Notes: generated from the sequence alone by a model not told the origin. Shown: positions 8,750 through 18,320, counted from the first letter of the stretch. The stretch: DNA of 64,000 bases from Curtobacterium sp. VKM Ac-1376 (GCF_015351025.1 NZ_JADKRV010000001.1:310001-374000), one strand, 5' to 3'. Translations and numbers: made by a program.

Positions 8750-10032
8750 CCGAGCCGGACGGAGCACCCCGGGCGGACGTCTCCCGCCGCGGGCTGTTCG
8801 GCGCCGGGCTGGCCGTGGCCGGCGCCGGTGTCGGTGCTGCGGCGGGCATCGGCGGTGCCACCGCCGCGACCGGGGTCAGCCCGTTCACCGCGGCCACGAA
8901 CGGTGACGAGTCGATCGACCTGTCGCAGAGCCACCCGTTCTACGCCACCGCCTCCCGGCAGCCGCAGGGCGGGATCCGCACCGCCCCGCAGCGGTACTGC
9001 GTCTCCATGACGTTCGACCTGTCGACGACCGTGACGACCGAACTGCAGGTGCTCCTGGCCCGCTGGTCGGCCGCGATCGCCCAGCTGCAGGCAGGCAAGA
9101 CGGTCGGCAGCGTCGAACCCGCGCACGGCAACGGGGTCGGCGCCGACACGGGCGAGGCGCTCGACCTCGGCCCGGCATCCCTGACCGTCACGGTGGGCCT
9201 CGGCCCGGGTGTCTTCGACGAGCGTTTCGGGCTGGCCGACCGGCGTCCCGCTGCGCTCGCGGACATCCCGGCGCTGCCGAGCGACAACCTGCAGGCGGGC
9301 CTGACCGGCGGCGACCTGTCGCTGCAGGCCTGTGCCGACGACCCGCAGGTCGCCTACCACGCGGTGCGCGACCTGGCGCGGATGGCCCGGGGCACCGCGA
9401 CGGTGCGCTGGACCGTGCTCGGCTTCGGGCGCGCGTCGGCCGGGCCCCACCAGACGACCCCGCGCAACCTGATGGGGTTCAAGGACGGCACCAGGAACAT
9501 CACGACGGACGCCGACCACGACCGGTTCGTCTGGCTCGACCGTGACGCCGGGTGGATGGCCGGCGGGACCTACCAGGTGGTGCGGAAGATCCGGATGAAC
9601 ATCGAGATCTGGGACGCGGACGTCGTCAGCGACCAGCAGCGGGTGTTCGGGCGGACGAAGATCCAGGGCGCCCCGCTGTCCGGCGGACAGGAACACACGA
9701 CCCCGGACTTCCACGCCGAGGACCACGACGGCGCGACGAAGATCGACCCGACGTCGCACATCGCCCTCGCCGCGCACGAGGCGAACGGTGGCGTGAAGAT
9801 CCTGCGGCGGCCCTACAACTACACGGACGGGCTGAACGAGTACGGCCAGCTCGACGCCGGACTGCTCTTCATCGCGTACGTGAACGACCCGGAGCACTTC
9901 ACCCGGCTGCAGCGGAAGCTCGGCGCCTCCGACCGCCTGAACGAGTACGTCTCGCACATCGGGTCCGCGGTGTTCGCCGTGCCGCCGGCGCCCCGCAAGG
10001 GCTCGTACATCGGCGAGCAGTTGTTCCGCTGA
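8746..10032 (+). CDS. efeB: EfeB, Tat-exported DyP-type haem peroxidase
   Basis: The start is taken as the GTG at 8746, which overlaps the efeO stop (GTGA) and places a twin-arginine signal (SRRGLFGAG) near the N-terminus of a 428-residue protein. The DyP signature GFKDG lies near residue 243. The haem-side region PTSHIALAAH and the ILRRPYNYTDG segment, both typical of EfeB, follow. The enzyme is exported folded with haem and is proposed to oxidise iron, or to release iron from haem, for uptake by EfeU/EfeO. It is the last gene of the operon and is followed by a strong hairpin. Confidence 0.93.
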   Translation: MTEPDGAPRADVSRRGLFGAGLAVAGAGVGAAAGIGGATAATGVSPFTAATNGDESIDLSQSHPFYATASRQPQGGIRTAPQRYCVSMTFDLSTTVTTELQVLLARWSAAIAQLQAGKTVGSVEPAHGNGVGADTGEALDLGPASLTVTVGLGPGVFDERFGLADRRPAALADIPALPSDNLQAGLTGGDLSLQACADDPQVAYHAVRDLARMARGTATVRWTVLGFGRASAGPHQTTPRNLMGFKDGTRNITTDADHDRFVWLDRDAGWMAGGTYQVVRKIRMNIEIWDADVVSDQQRVFGRTKIQGAPLSGGQEHTTPDFHAEDHDGATKIDPTSHIALAAHEANGGVKILRRPYNYTDGLNEYGQLDAGLLFIAYVNDPEHFTRLQRKLGASDRLNEYVSHIGSAVFAVPPAPRKGSYIGEQLFR

Positions 10033-10054
10033 ACGCACCGCGGACGGGAGGAGT

Positions 10055-10093
10055 GGGCGTCCTCCGCCGTTTCCCTGGAGGCGGAGGACGCCC
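10055..10093 (+). terminator. hairpin after efeB
   Basis: A perfect 14-bp stem pairs 10055-10068 with 10080-10093 around an 11-base loop, starting 22 bases after the efeB stop. No U-tract follows, so it is a GC-rich terminator of the sort common in high-GC actinobacteria. The rest of the 321-base gap up to 10353 holds only a second hairpin that belongs to the convergent gene. Confidence 0.75.
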
Positions 10094-10290
10094 GCGTCGT
10101 GGAGTCTCGCCGAACGGAACCACCGTCGACTTGCTGAAGAGCGACCCGGCGCGACGCGTCGCGGTGCGACAACCCCGAGAGTACCCCGCAGATCCGCGGA
10201 TCCGCAGTGTTCTCCCGCGATGGGACAGCCATCGCGCGAGCCCGGGTGCGCGACGTGCGCGCCGGGGGTGATCCGTGCCTCCAGGACGAC

Positions 10291-10330
10291 GCGAACGGGC
10301 CGCCTCACCAGGGTGAGACGGCCCGTTCGC
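10291..10330 (-). terminator. hairpin after the surface 5'-nucleotidase gene
   Basis: Two stacked stems pair 10291-10302 with 10319-10330 (12 bp), and 10304-10309 with 10312-10317 (6 bp), separated by a C/A mismatch. It lies 23 bases beyond the stop of the leftward nucleotidase gene, so it probably ends that transcript. Confidence 0.75.
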
Positions 10331-10353
10331 TGCGTGTGCCCGGAGGCGCGGGG

Positions 10354-12735
10354 TCAGTCCGTCAGGACCGTCGCGTCGCGGTGTGCGCGCTTCCGGCGGA
10401 TGACCACGAGTGCCGTGATCCCGGCCAGCAGCAGGATGCCCGCCGCGATGGCCGGAGCGGTCAGGTCCGCACCCGTGTAGGCGAGGTCGCCACCGGCGCG
10501 CGGGCCGTCGTCGGTCCCGCCGACGCCACCGATGCCGGCGTCGTCACCGTCTCCCGTGCCGGGGCCGGGGGTGACCCCGCCGCCCGTGCCCGGGTTCGGG
10601 TCGACGGGGTCCGTCGGGTCGGTGGGGTCCGTCGGGTCGGTCGGATCCGTCGGGTCGACCGCAGCGGCGACCGGGATCGTCACCGCGAGGGTCACGGTCT
10701 GGCCGCCCGGGAGGGTGACCACGAGCGGTGCGTCGGTCGCGGCGACCGGCTCGGCGACGGCTGCGAGCGCAACGGAGCCGGTGGTGAGCGCCGCAGCGCG
10801 GGCCGTCGGCGCCTCGATCTCGGGGACCGTCACGGTCAGGTTCGCGCGACCCTGCTCGTCGGTCTTGTCGACGATGGTCGGGTCGACCTGCGCCGAGGCG
10901 AGCTCGTTGCCGTCGGCGCTGACCGACACGGTGCCGGCCTTGGCGGGGTCATCGCTGCTGAACACGAGCGACGACAGGTCGATCGAGATCTCGTCACCGG
11001 GCTGGAAGCCGCCCGCCGGGGTCGGCGTGACCGTGACGCCCACGGCGCGCTGGTCGACGGGGGGTGTGACCGTCGGGTTCGCGAGGAAGTAGTCCACCTG
11101 CGCCTGCAGGTCGACCTGGCCCGAGTCCGCGACGTTCGTGCCGGTCGCGAAGGCGGCGAAGTTGTCGCCACCGGTCGACAGGAACGAGTTCACGGTCACC
11201 TTGAGGGTGTCGGTCAGGGCGATCGCCTTGCCGTCGAGGGTCATGCCGGTGATGCGCTCACCGCGGCCCTTCGACGGGTCGTACGTGTAGGCGAAACCGT
11301 CCGAGACGCCGAGCTTCAGGAAGGGCCGCTCGAGGCCGTCCGGCTGCCACTGCTGCTCGAGGGCGTCCTTGATCTGCTGGCCGGTCATGTCCTCCGTCAC
11401 CAGCGTGTTGGCGAACGGCTGGACGAGCGCGGCTTCCTTGTAGGTGACGGTGCCGTCCGGGTCGCCGGCGCCGCTCGACGCGTAGACCATGTCGGTGCGG
11501 AGCCCGCCGGGGTTCATGAAGGCGACCTGCGAGCCGTTGCGCTCGGTGGCGCTGCGCTGCACTTCGGCGATGTAGTTGCCGAGGACGGACTCGCCACCGC
11601 GGTTCTCGGCGGTGCGGTCGGACTGCACCGCGCGGCGCATGTCGGCGGTGATCTCGCCGAGCTTCTTGCTGCCCTCGACGTCGGCGACGGCCTTCGCCGC
11701 GGTCACGATGTCCGCCACAGCGTTCACCGAGGTCGGGTCGGCCGGCACGCGCGTCTCCGCGTTGACCGACTTGACCTCGGACGTGATGCCGGTGAGCTGC
11801 TTGTCCGCGTTCACGGTGAGCTGCAGGTGCCCGTAGTTGACGCCGTAGGACCCGGCCTGGATCACGGGGCGCTCCGTTCCGTCGGGGCCGGCAATCGAAT
11901 GGTTGTACGTCGCGTGTGTGTGTGCGGAGACGATGGCCGAGACCTTCGACGAGACGCCGGAGGTGATCGTGCCGAAGGCGCCGGTGCCGGTGGCGTCCGC
12001 GAGGGCGCTCGTGGCCGCGCCCTCGTGCACGAGGAGGACCAGCACGTCGGCCTCCCCGTTCGCGTCGTCGCCGTCGGTGAGCTGGTCAGCGTAGGTGTTG
12101 ACCTGGCTCACGATCGGGGCCATCGCGAGGCCCTCGACGCCACCGGGGCTGACGAGCCCGGGGATGAGGTCCTCGGTGGTCGCGCCGATGAAGCCGACCT
12201 TGACGCCGCTCTTCTCCACGATGGAGTACGGGGTGAAAGCGGGAGCGGTGGTGCCCTCCTCGACGATGTTCGCCGAGACGTAGGGCCAGTCGGCGTGGTC
12301 CTCGATGCGGCCGGTCAGGTCGTCCTGACCCTTGTCGAGCTCATGGTTGCCGATCGCGCTGACGTCGAGCTCCATGGCGTTGAGCGCGTCGATCGTCGGC
12401 TCGTCCTGCTGGATCAGCGAGGTGAACGTCGATGCGCCGACGTTGTCGCCGGCGCTCGCGAAGATCGTGTTCGGGTTGGCCTCGCGGTAGGACTGCACCA
12501 CACCGGCGAGCTTGGCGGCGCCGGCGGCGTCGTCGGCTTCGGTGCCCTCGGACTCGAGGCGACCGTGGAAGTCGTTGACATCGATGATGTCGATCGTCGT
12601 GTCGCCGACGGCGGCGACGGCTGCGGACGGGACGGACAGCGCGACCAGGATCCCGGCGGTCACGAAGGCCGCGCCGGCGCCGAGGCGCCGCCGGGTCGTC
12701 GCACCGGCGGGTCCGGTGGTGTTGGAAGTGTTCAT
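10354..12735 (-). CDS. surface-anchored 5'-nucleotidase / UshA-like metallophosphoesterase
   Basis: Starting at the ATG at 12735, the product has 793 residues with a signal peptide (basic start, hydrophobic stretch, Ala-x-Ala near 40). The calcineurin-like phosphoesterase domain shows DVNDFHGR, GDNVGAST, GNHELDKG and VSAHTHATYNH. The 5'-nucleotidase C-terminal domain follows near 330-510, including GGDNFAAF. After Ig-like regions comes a Thr-Asp-Pro repeat linker, then an LAYTG sortase motif, a hydrophobic helix and a basic tail. It therefore likely dephosphorylates extracellular nucleotides at the cell wall. LAYTG fits class E sortases of high-GC Gram-positives. Confidence 0.88.
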   Translation of the reverse strand: MNTSNTTGPAGATTRRRLGAGAAFVTAGILVALSVPSAAVAAVGDTTIDIIDVNDFHGRLESEGTEADDAAGAAKLAGVVQSYREANPNTIFASAGDNVGASTFTSLIQQDEPTIDALNAMELDVSAIGNHELDKGQDDLTGRIEDHADWPYVSANIVEEGTTAPAFTPYSIVEKSGVKVGFIGATTEDLIPGLVSPGGVEGLAMAPIVSQVNTYADQLTDGDDANGEADVLVLLVHEGAATSALADATGTGAFGTITSGVSSKVSAIVSAHTHATYNHSIAGPDGTERPVIQAGSYGVNYGHLQLTVNADKQLTGITSEVKSVNAETRVPADPTSVNAVADIVTAAKAVADVEGSKKLGEITADMRRAVQSDRTAENRGGESVLGNYIAEVQRSATERNGSQVAFMNPGGLRTDMVYASSGAGDPDGTVTYKEAALVQPFANTLVTEDMTGQQIKDALEQQWQPDGLERPFLKLGVSDGFAYTYDPSKGRGERITGMTLDGKAIALTDTLKVTVNSFLSTGGDNFAAFATGTNVADSGQVDLQAQVDYFLANPTVTPPVDQRAVGVTVTPTPAGGFQPGDEISIDLSSLVFSSDDPAKAGTVSVSADGNELASAQVDPTIVDKTDEQGRANLTVTVPEIEAPTARAAALTTGSVALAAVAEPVAATDAPLVVTLPGGQTVTLAVTIPVAAAVDPTDPTDPTDPTDPTDPVDPNPGTGGGVTPGPGTGDGDDAGIGGVGGTDDGPRAGGDLAYTGADLTAPAIAAGILLLAGITALVVIRRKRAHRDATVLTD

Positions 12736-12825
12736 CGGCGACGAACCTACGAAGACGCACAGCCGACGCGCCAGCGCCGACGGCAACACGTCACGTGAAG
12801 TTCACGTGGGCAACACCGCAGCCGA

Positions 12826-14640
12826 TCAGTCGCGGCTGAAGGTGCCCTTCACCCGCTCGGTGACCTCGGTCGCCATCGCCTTCGCGGAGTCCTTCACGAC
12901 GTCGAACTCGACCGGGTCGCCCTTGAGCAGGCTCTTCGCCGTGTTGATCGCGTACTCCTTGGTGATGTGCGGGGGCAGCGGTGGGACGCTCCGGCTGACG
13001 TACGCGTCGATGAGCGTCACGCCCTGGTGGGCGAAGGCGCGCTCCACCGCCGCGTCGACCTCCGAGTCCTCGTGCACCGCGATGCCCTGGAACCCGAGCA
13101 GCGTCGCGTACCCGGCGTAGTCGATCGACTCGACGTCCTGCGAGCCGCGCCACATCGGGTTGCCGTCCTCGGTGCGCATCTCCCACGAGACCTGGCCGAG
13201 GTCGTCGTTGTGCATGAGCACGATCACGAGCTGCTGGTTCGGCCACGCCGCCATGTACTTCTTCACGGTGATGAGTTCGTTCATGCCGAGCATCTGGAAC
13301 GCCCCGTCACCGATGGTGCACACCGCTGGACGATCCGGGAACGCGAACTTGGCCGTGACCGCGTACGGCATCGCCGCGAGCATCGTCGCCAGCCGACCGG
13401 ACATGTCGCCCCGCATGCCTTCGCGCAGCCGGATGTGGTGGCCGTACCAGTCGGCGGTGGTGCCGGCGTCGGCCGTGACCGTGACGCCGTCGGGGAGCCG
13501 GTCGTTCACGGCCTGGATCACCCGACGGGGATTGACGCCGTCGCTGTAGGACACTTCGGACTGCGCGCGCATCTCGGACTCCCACTCGCGCATCCCGTGC
13601 GCGATGGTCTCCTGGAACGACTTGTCGTCCTTCTGCTCGAGCAACGGGAGCACGGCGTCGAGCGTCGCGCCGACGTCACCCCACAGGTTGAGCTCGGTCG
13701 GGTACCGCAGGCCCAGCTGCTCCGGCTTGATGTCGACCTGGATGCCCCTGGCCTGTCCCGTCTTCGGCATGTACTCGCCGTACGGGTAGTTCGTCCCGAG
13801 CAGGACGAGGGTGTCGCAGTCGCGGATCTGGTGCAGGGACGGCAACGAGCCGAGCAGGCCGAGCTGCTGCGAGTGGTACGGCACGTCCGACGGGATCACG
13901 TCCTTGCCGCGGAGTGCCGTGATGATCCCCGCGCCCGCCTTCTCGGCGGTGGCGAGCACCTGGGCAGTCGCACCGCGTGCACCCGCACCGACCAGGAACG
14001 TCACCTTCGATCCCGCGTTGATGATGTCGGCCATCCTCTGGACCTCGTCCGCGGGCGGGGTGATCCGGGTGGACGCGGGGACGTCGCTCGACCGCGAGGC
14101 CCAGTGCTCCAGCGGTGGTGCGTCGTAGGCCATCGCCTGCACGTCGTGGGGCAGGATCACCACGGCTGGCTGCTTCCGGAGCGACGCGGTCCGGAAGGCG
14201 GTGTCGACGACCACACCCACGGCTTCGGGTGTGGCCACGGTCTGCACGTAGCAGGCGACGTCGGCGAAGACCCGCTCCAGGTTCGACTCCTGCTGCGTGA
14301 ACGACCCCATCGCCGCGAGCCCCTGCTGTCCGACGATCGCCACCACCGGCTGGTTGTCCATCTGCGCGTCGTACAGGCCGTTCAGCAGGTGGAAGGCGCC
14401 GGGGCTCGACGTCGCGACGCAGACCCCGACCTCGCCGGTGAACTTCGCGTGCGCGGTCGCCATCAGCGCCGCGATCTCCTCGTGGGTGGGGCGGACGTAC
14501 TCCAGGCCGTCACCCCCCGATGCCGCCTTGCCGAGCGCTCCGTCGAAGGCGCCGATCCCGTCGCCGGGGTAGCCGAACACGCGGGAGACGCCCCACGCCT
14601 TGATGCGGTCGATGACGAAGTCGCTCACGGTCGTGCTCAT
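12826..14640 (-). CDS. poxB: thiamine-diphosphate-dependent pyruvate oxidase / pyruvate:quinone dehydrogenase
   Basis: A 604-residue protein with the three domains of the acetolactate synthase/pyruvate oxidase family. The N-terminal Pyr domain carries the catalytic Glu in RPTHEEIAALMA. A middle FAD/NAD-like domain follows. The C-terminal domain has the thiamine diphosphate motif beginning GDGAFQMLGMNEL near residue 443 and ending in HNDD. PoxB converts pyruvate to acetate and CO2, passing electrons to quinone. Benzoylformate decarboxylase or another family member cannot be excluded from sequence alone, but the length and the GDG region fit PoxB best. The gene is alone between two terminator-like gaps. 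Confidence 0.82.
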   Translation of the reverse strand: MSTTVSDFVIDRIKAWGVSRVFGYPGDGIGAFDGALGKAASGGDGLEYVRPTHEEIAALMATAHAKFTGEVGVCVATSSPGAFHLLNGLYDAQMDNQPVVAIVGQQGLAAMGSFTQQESNLERVFADVACYVQTVATPEAVGVVVDTAFRTASLRKQPAVVILPHDVQAMAYDAPPLEHWASRSSDVPASTRITPPADEVQRMADIINAGSKVTFLVGAGARGATAQVLATAEKAGAGIITALRGKDVIPSDVPYHSQQLGLLGSLPSLHQIRDCDTLVLLGTNYPYGEYMPKTGQARGIQVDIKPEQLGLRYPTELNLWGDVGATLDAVLPLLEQKDDKSFQETIAHGMREWESEMRAQSEVSYSDGVNPRRVIQAVNDRLPDGVTVTADAGTTADWYGHHIRLREGMRGDMSGRLATMLAAMPYAVTAKFAFPDRPAVCTIGDGAFQMLGMNELITVKKYMAAWPNQQLVIVLMHNDDLGQVSWEMRTEDGNPMWRGSQDVESIDYAGYATLLGFQGIAVHEDSEVDAAVERAFAHQGVTLIDAYVSRSVPPLPPHITKEYAINTAKSLLKGDPVEFDVVKDSAKAMATEVTERVKGTFSRD

Positions 14641-14690
14641 GGGCCCAGCGTGCGCGAGCGCGCACGGGTCCGTTCACAGCCTTCGAAGAG

Positions 14691-14736
14691 GAGGCCCGGA
14701 TCACCTGACCGACGTCGGTCACGTGATCCGGGCCTC
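14691..14736 (-). terminator. long palindrome after the isomerase gene
   Basis: Bases 14691-14713 pair with 14714-14736, a 23-bp inverted repeat with a single mismatch and almost no loop. It begins five bases beyond the stop of the leftward isomerase gene and lies upstream of poxB, so it should separate those two transcripts. Its outer arm GAGGCCCGG recurs in other terminator-like palindromes of this window. Confidence 0.8.
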
Positions 14737-14740
14737 CCGG

Positions 14741-15667
14741 CTAGGGCTCCTGTGCGATCAGTGGACGCAACGTGCGGTGCGCGATGCGCAGCCCCTCGAG
14801 CACCCTGTCGTCCGTTCCGCCCCAGAGCGGGTCCTCGTGCTCGACGCTCAGGGTGCCGTCGAAGCCGGCCTCGTAGAGGCGGTCGACCACGTGCGGCCAG
14901 TCGACGACGCCGCGCCCGGGCACGCGGAAGCGCCACCAGCCCATGTCCCACGGGTCGTCGCCCTTGTCGACCTTGCCGAAGAAGCCGTACTCGTTGCGCT
15001 CGGCGGGGAAGAGCTCGACGTCCTTCGCCTGCGCGTGCACGATGTGCTCGGCGAACGGCAGGATCGTCTCGACGGGGTCGATGCCGATCCACGTCAGGTG
15101 CGATGGATCCCAGTTCAGCCCGAAGCCGAGGCCCGTCACCCAGTCCCAGAGCTCGGGGGAGTACGCGATGTTGCCCGGGTACCCGTCGGGGTGCCAGCCC
15201 TCCATCACGCAGTTCTCGATGATGAGCCGCACGCCGCGCTCGCCGGCGTAGTCGACGAGTTCGGGCAGGACCCGGTCCCCCTCGGCCATGTTCTCGCGGA
15301 CGGACCTGGTGGTGTCGCGGCCGATGAACGTGCCGACGTACGGGACGCCGAGCGTCTGTGCGGTGTCGATCGCGTGCTTGAGGTGCGTCCGCACCTCGTC
15401 GCGGCGGGCGAGGTCCTGGTGCAGGTTGTTCTCGTAGTACGCCAGCGCGGAGACCTCGAGTCCGGTGCGGTCGAGCAGGTCGCGGGTGGACTGGGCGTCC
15501 TCGTCGGTGAACGTGGCGACCGGCAGGTGGGCGGCCTCGAAGTCGCGGCCCCCGGTGCCCGGCCAGACGGCGACCTCGAGTCGCTCGTAGCCCTGCGTCT
15601 GCGCGAACCCGGCGATCCGGTCGAGGGACCAACCCGGCAGGCAGGCCGTCAGCATCCCGAGCTTCAC
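14741..15667 (-). CDS. sugar phosphate isomerase/epimerase family protein (TIM barrel)
   Basis: A GTG start at 15667 overlaps the stop of the upstream oxidoreductase gene (GTGA) and yields 308 residues, a normal length. The fold is that of xylose-isomerase-like TIM-barrel enzymes. Metal and catalytic residues are visible as Glu in RLIIENCVMEGW, Asp and His in NWDPSHLTW, His in VHAQAKD and Glu in LSVEHEDP. Members isomerise or epimerise sugars, inositols or keto-sugars. With a Gfo/Idh/MocA dehydrogenase directly upstream, a small sugar or inositol catabolic pair is likely, but the substrate is not readable. Confidence 0.85.
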   Translation of the reverse strand: MKLGMLTACLPGWSLDRIAGFAQTQGYERLEVAVWPGTGGRDFEAAHLPVATFTDEDAQSTRDLLDRTGLEVSALAYYENNLHQDLARRDEVRTHLKHAIDTAQTLGVPYVGTFIGRDTTRSVRENMAEGDRVLPELVDYAGERGVRLIIENCVMEGWHPDGYPGNIAYSPELWDWVTGLGFGLNWDPSHLTWIGIDPVETILPFAEHIVHAQAKDVELFPAERNEYGFFGKVDKGDDPWDMGWWRFRVPGRGVVDWPHVVDRLYEAGFDGTLSVEHEDPLWGGTDDRVLEGLRIAHRTLRPLIAQEP

Positions 15668-16821
15668 AGGATCGCCCGCCACGTCGTCCCGGCCGCACTG
15701 CCGATCACGGCTTCGATGATGTCGGCGGAGCGTGCGCCGTCCGCGAAGGTCGGCAGGCCGTCGGGGGCGACCCCCGTGCGGACCGCTGTGTAGGTGTCGG
15801 CGACGAACGCCGCGAAGGCGTCGAGGTAGCCCTGCGGGTGCCCGGACGGCACGATCGCCAGACGCCGTTGGTCCGGGTACCCCTGCGAGGGGTCGCGGAC
15901 GATGATCTGCGCCCCCCGCTCGTTGCCGAACCAGGCGGACTCGGGCTGCTCCTGGTCGAACGCAGCCGAGCCGCGGGTGCCGTCGACCTCGAACCACAGT
16001 CGGTTCTTCCGGCCGGCCGCCACCTGCGAGATCACGACGTTGCCGATGCGGCCGGTGCCGGTGCGGAACGTCGCGACCGCGGTGTCCTCGGTGGTCACCT
16101 CGGCCCGCTGGGCCGCGTCCGCCACGGGGTCCGGGTCAGGGGAGCCGGAGAACGACGGGCCGGACGCCGCCGGACGGGTCGGGTAGACGATGTCGGTCGC
16201 CGCGGAGACCGAGGTGAAGCGCTCGCCCGTGACGAACTCGACCAGGTCGCACCAGTGCGAGCCGATGTCCGCGAAGGCGCGGGACAGCCCGCTCGACGTC
16301 GGGTCCACCCGCCAGCTCGAGGCGTTCTCGTCGAGCATCCAGTCCTGCAGGTAGTGGCCGTGCACCGCGAGCAGCCGACCGAGCTCGCCGTCGGCGATGC
16401 GCGCCCGGATCTCGCGGACCATCGGGTGGTAGCGGTACACGAACGGCACCGTGGCCACGACGCCGGCCTCGGCAGCTGCGGCGACGAGCTCGGCGGCCTG
16501 GCCAGGGTCGATCGCCAGGGGCTTCTCGCACACCACGTTGATGCCGGCGGCGATCACCGCGAGCGCCTGCGGGTGGTGCTGGTCGTTCGGCGTGCAGATG
16601 TGCACGACATCCGGTCGATCGCCGATGACCTCGTCGAGCGAGGCGTACCCCCGCGGCAGGTCGAGCTGCGCCGCCACCTGGCCGGACCGCGTCGGGTTCC
16701 GGCCGAGCACACCGAGCACCTCTGCACCCGAGGCCCTGGCGGCGCGGGCGTGGACGCCTGCGATCATGCCCGTCCCGACCACGGCGACACGGAGGCGCCG
16801 CCCTTCGTACCCACTGCTCAT
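15664..16821 (-). CDS. Gfo/Idh/MocA family NAD(P)-dependent oxidoreductase
   Basis: A 385-residue protein. The N-terminal Rossmann fold shows VAVVGTGMIAGVHARAA near residues 11-27, and the family's catalytic EKPLAIDP motif near 93-100. The C-terminal domain includes GSHWCDLVEFVTGE. Enzymes of this family oxidise or reduce sugars, inositols or sugar acids. The gene is translationally coupled to the TIM-barrel isomerase gene downstream. Upstream, a 77-base gap separates it from the divergent glucose-6-phosphate dehydrogenase gene. Confidence 0.88.
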   Translation of the reverse strand: MSSGYEGRRLRVAVVGTGMIAGVHARAARASGAEVLGVLGRNPTRSGQVAAQLDLPRGYASLDEVIGDRPDVVHICTPNDQHHPQALAVIAAGINVVCEKPLAIDPGQAAELVAAAAEAGVVATVPFVYRYHPMVREIRARIADGELGRLLAVHGHYLQDWMLDENASSWRVDPTSSGLSRAFADIGSHWCDLVEFVTGERFTSVSAATDIVYPTRPAASGPSFSGSPDPDPVADAAQRAEVTTEDTAVATFRTGTGRIGNVVISQVAAGRKNRLWFEVDGTRGSAAFDQEQPESAWFGNERGAQIIVRDPSQGYPDQRRLAIVPSGHPQGYLDAFAAFVADTYTAVRTGVAPDGLPTFADGARSADIIEAVIGSAAGTTWRAIL

Positions 16822-16898
16822 GGTGCTCCCTCGCGCCGAACTGACACCACCGTAGCGGCCCGGCCGCCCTTGGGGGGCCGATGAGTACGGTCTGATGC

Positions 16899-18320
16899 AT
16901 GTCGAGCCTCCAGACCAGCCTGCTCATCCTCGGAGCCAGCGGCGACCTGTCCAAACGCCTGCTCATGCCGGGCCTCGCCACCCTGCTCCAGGTCAAGGAC
17001 GACTGGGACGTCCAGCTCGTCGGCGCCGGGGTCGAGGACCTGTCCGAGGCCGACTGGAAGGCGCAGGTGCGCGAGTCCTTCGCGAACGCGCAGGCGTCCA
17101 AGAACGAGGAGGACGAGGGGGCCTCCGCCGACGCGTCCCTGCCGGCGCGGCTGCAGGCGGTCGTCGACGCATCGACCTACCGGAAGGCCGACGTCACGGA
17201 CCCGGACGACCTGCGGGCGCTGCTGGCCGAGTGCCACCACGACCCCGCGATCTACTTCGCCCTGCCGCCGGCGGTCACCGAGAAGAGCTGCGAACAGCTC
17301 GCCCACATCACCCTGCCCGCCGGCACCCGCCTGGCACTCGAGAAGCCCTTCGGCACCGACGCCGACAGTGCGTCGCACCTCAACGACCTGCTGCACTCGT
17401 TCATCCCCGAGGAACGGATCCACCGCGTGGACCACTTCCTCGGGCGGTCCACCGTGCTCAACCTGCTGGGGCTGCGCTTCGCGAACCGCATCATCGAGCC
17501 GCTGCTGTCCTCGCAGCACGTCGAGCGCGTCGACATCGTGTACGACGAGACCCTCGGGCTCGAGGGCCGGGCCCGCTACTACGACAAGGCCGGGGCGCTC
17601 ACCGACATGATCCAGAGCCACCTGCTGCAGGTGATGGCCGTGGTCGCGATGGAGGCGCCCGCGTCGATCGACGCCGACGACCTGCGCACCCAGAAGGAGC
17701 TGGTGCTGCGGGCCGTCCGACCGTGGGGCGGCGACGTCGTCACCGCCGGCAGGCGCGCCCGGTACACCGCCGGGACGATCGGTGACCGCGACCTGCCGTC
17801 GTACGCGGACGAGGACGGCGTGGACCCCGCCCTCGGCACCGAGACCCTGGCGCAGATCACCCTGGAGATCGCGAACTGGCGCTGGGCCGGCGTGCCGTTC
17901 ACGCTCCGGTCGGGCAAGGCGCTCGCCGAGCAGCGCCGTGAGATCATCGTCACGTTCAAGGACTCGCCGCACGTGCCCGAGGGACTCACCGGCACCGAGC
18001 GGCCGGATCGGCTCCGCATCTGGATCGCACCCGACGAGATGCAGCTCGAGCTCAACGTCAACGGTGCGGGTGATCCGTACACGCTCGACCACACCAGCCT
18101 CGAAGTGACCTTCAACCCCGGGCGTCTCAGCGCCTACGGTGAGGTGCTGGCCGGCGTGCTCGAGGGCGACGCGACCCTGTCCGTCCGTGGTGACAGTGCC
18201 GTACGGGGCTGGAGGGTCGTCGGACCCTTCCTCGACGCCTGGCGTGCCGGGAAGACGCCGCTCGACGAGTACGCGGCCGGCTCGTCCGGCCCCGTCGGCT
18301 GGGACAACATCGACGCCTGA
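16899..18320 (+). CDS. zwf: glucose-6-phosphate 1-dehydrogenase family protein
   Basis: A 473-residue protein. The nucleotide site GASGDLSKRLLMPGL is near residue 11, and EKPFGTDADSA near 148. The substrate motif reads RVDHFLGRSTVLN near residues 176-188. In most family members this motif is DHYLGKE, so the substrate-phosphate-binding lysine is replaced by arginine here. Downstream blocks LRFANRIIEPL and QSHLLQVMAVVAMEAP are conserved. The enzyme oxidises glucose-6-phosphate to 6-phosphogluconolactone in the pentose phosphate pathway. The gene stands alone, without tal, gnd or opcA nearby, so it may be a divergent paralogue. Confidence 0.82.
   Translation: MSSLQTSLLILGASGDLSKRLLMPGLATLLQVKDDWDVQLVGAGVEDLSEADWKAQVRESFANAQASKNEEDEGASADASLPARLQAVVDASTYRKADVTDPDDLRALLAECHHDPAIYFALPPAVTEKSCEQLAHITLPAGTRLALEKPFGTDADSASHLNDLLHSFIPEERIHRVDHFLGRSTVLNLLGLRFANRIIEPLLSSQHVERVDIVYDETLGLEGRARYYDKAGALTDMIQSHLLQVMAVVAMEAPASIDADDLRTQKELVLRAVRPWGGDVVTAGRRARYTAGTIGDRDLPSYADEDGVDPALGTETLAQITLEIANWRWAGVPFTLRSGKALAEQRREIIVTFKDSPHVPEGLTGTERPDRLRIWIAPDEMQLELNVNGAGDPYTLDHTSLEVTFNPGRLSAYGEVLAGVLEGDATLSVRGDSAVRGWRVVGPFLDAWRAGKTPLDEYAAGSSGPVGWDNIDA

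Noticed and set aside
10207..12798. A very long open frame on the plus strand opposite the nucleotidase gene.
   Set aside because: It is antisense to a gene with clear metallophosphoesterase motifs and has composition typical of a high-GC shadow frame (Arg/Gly/Val/Asp-rich, no motifs).
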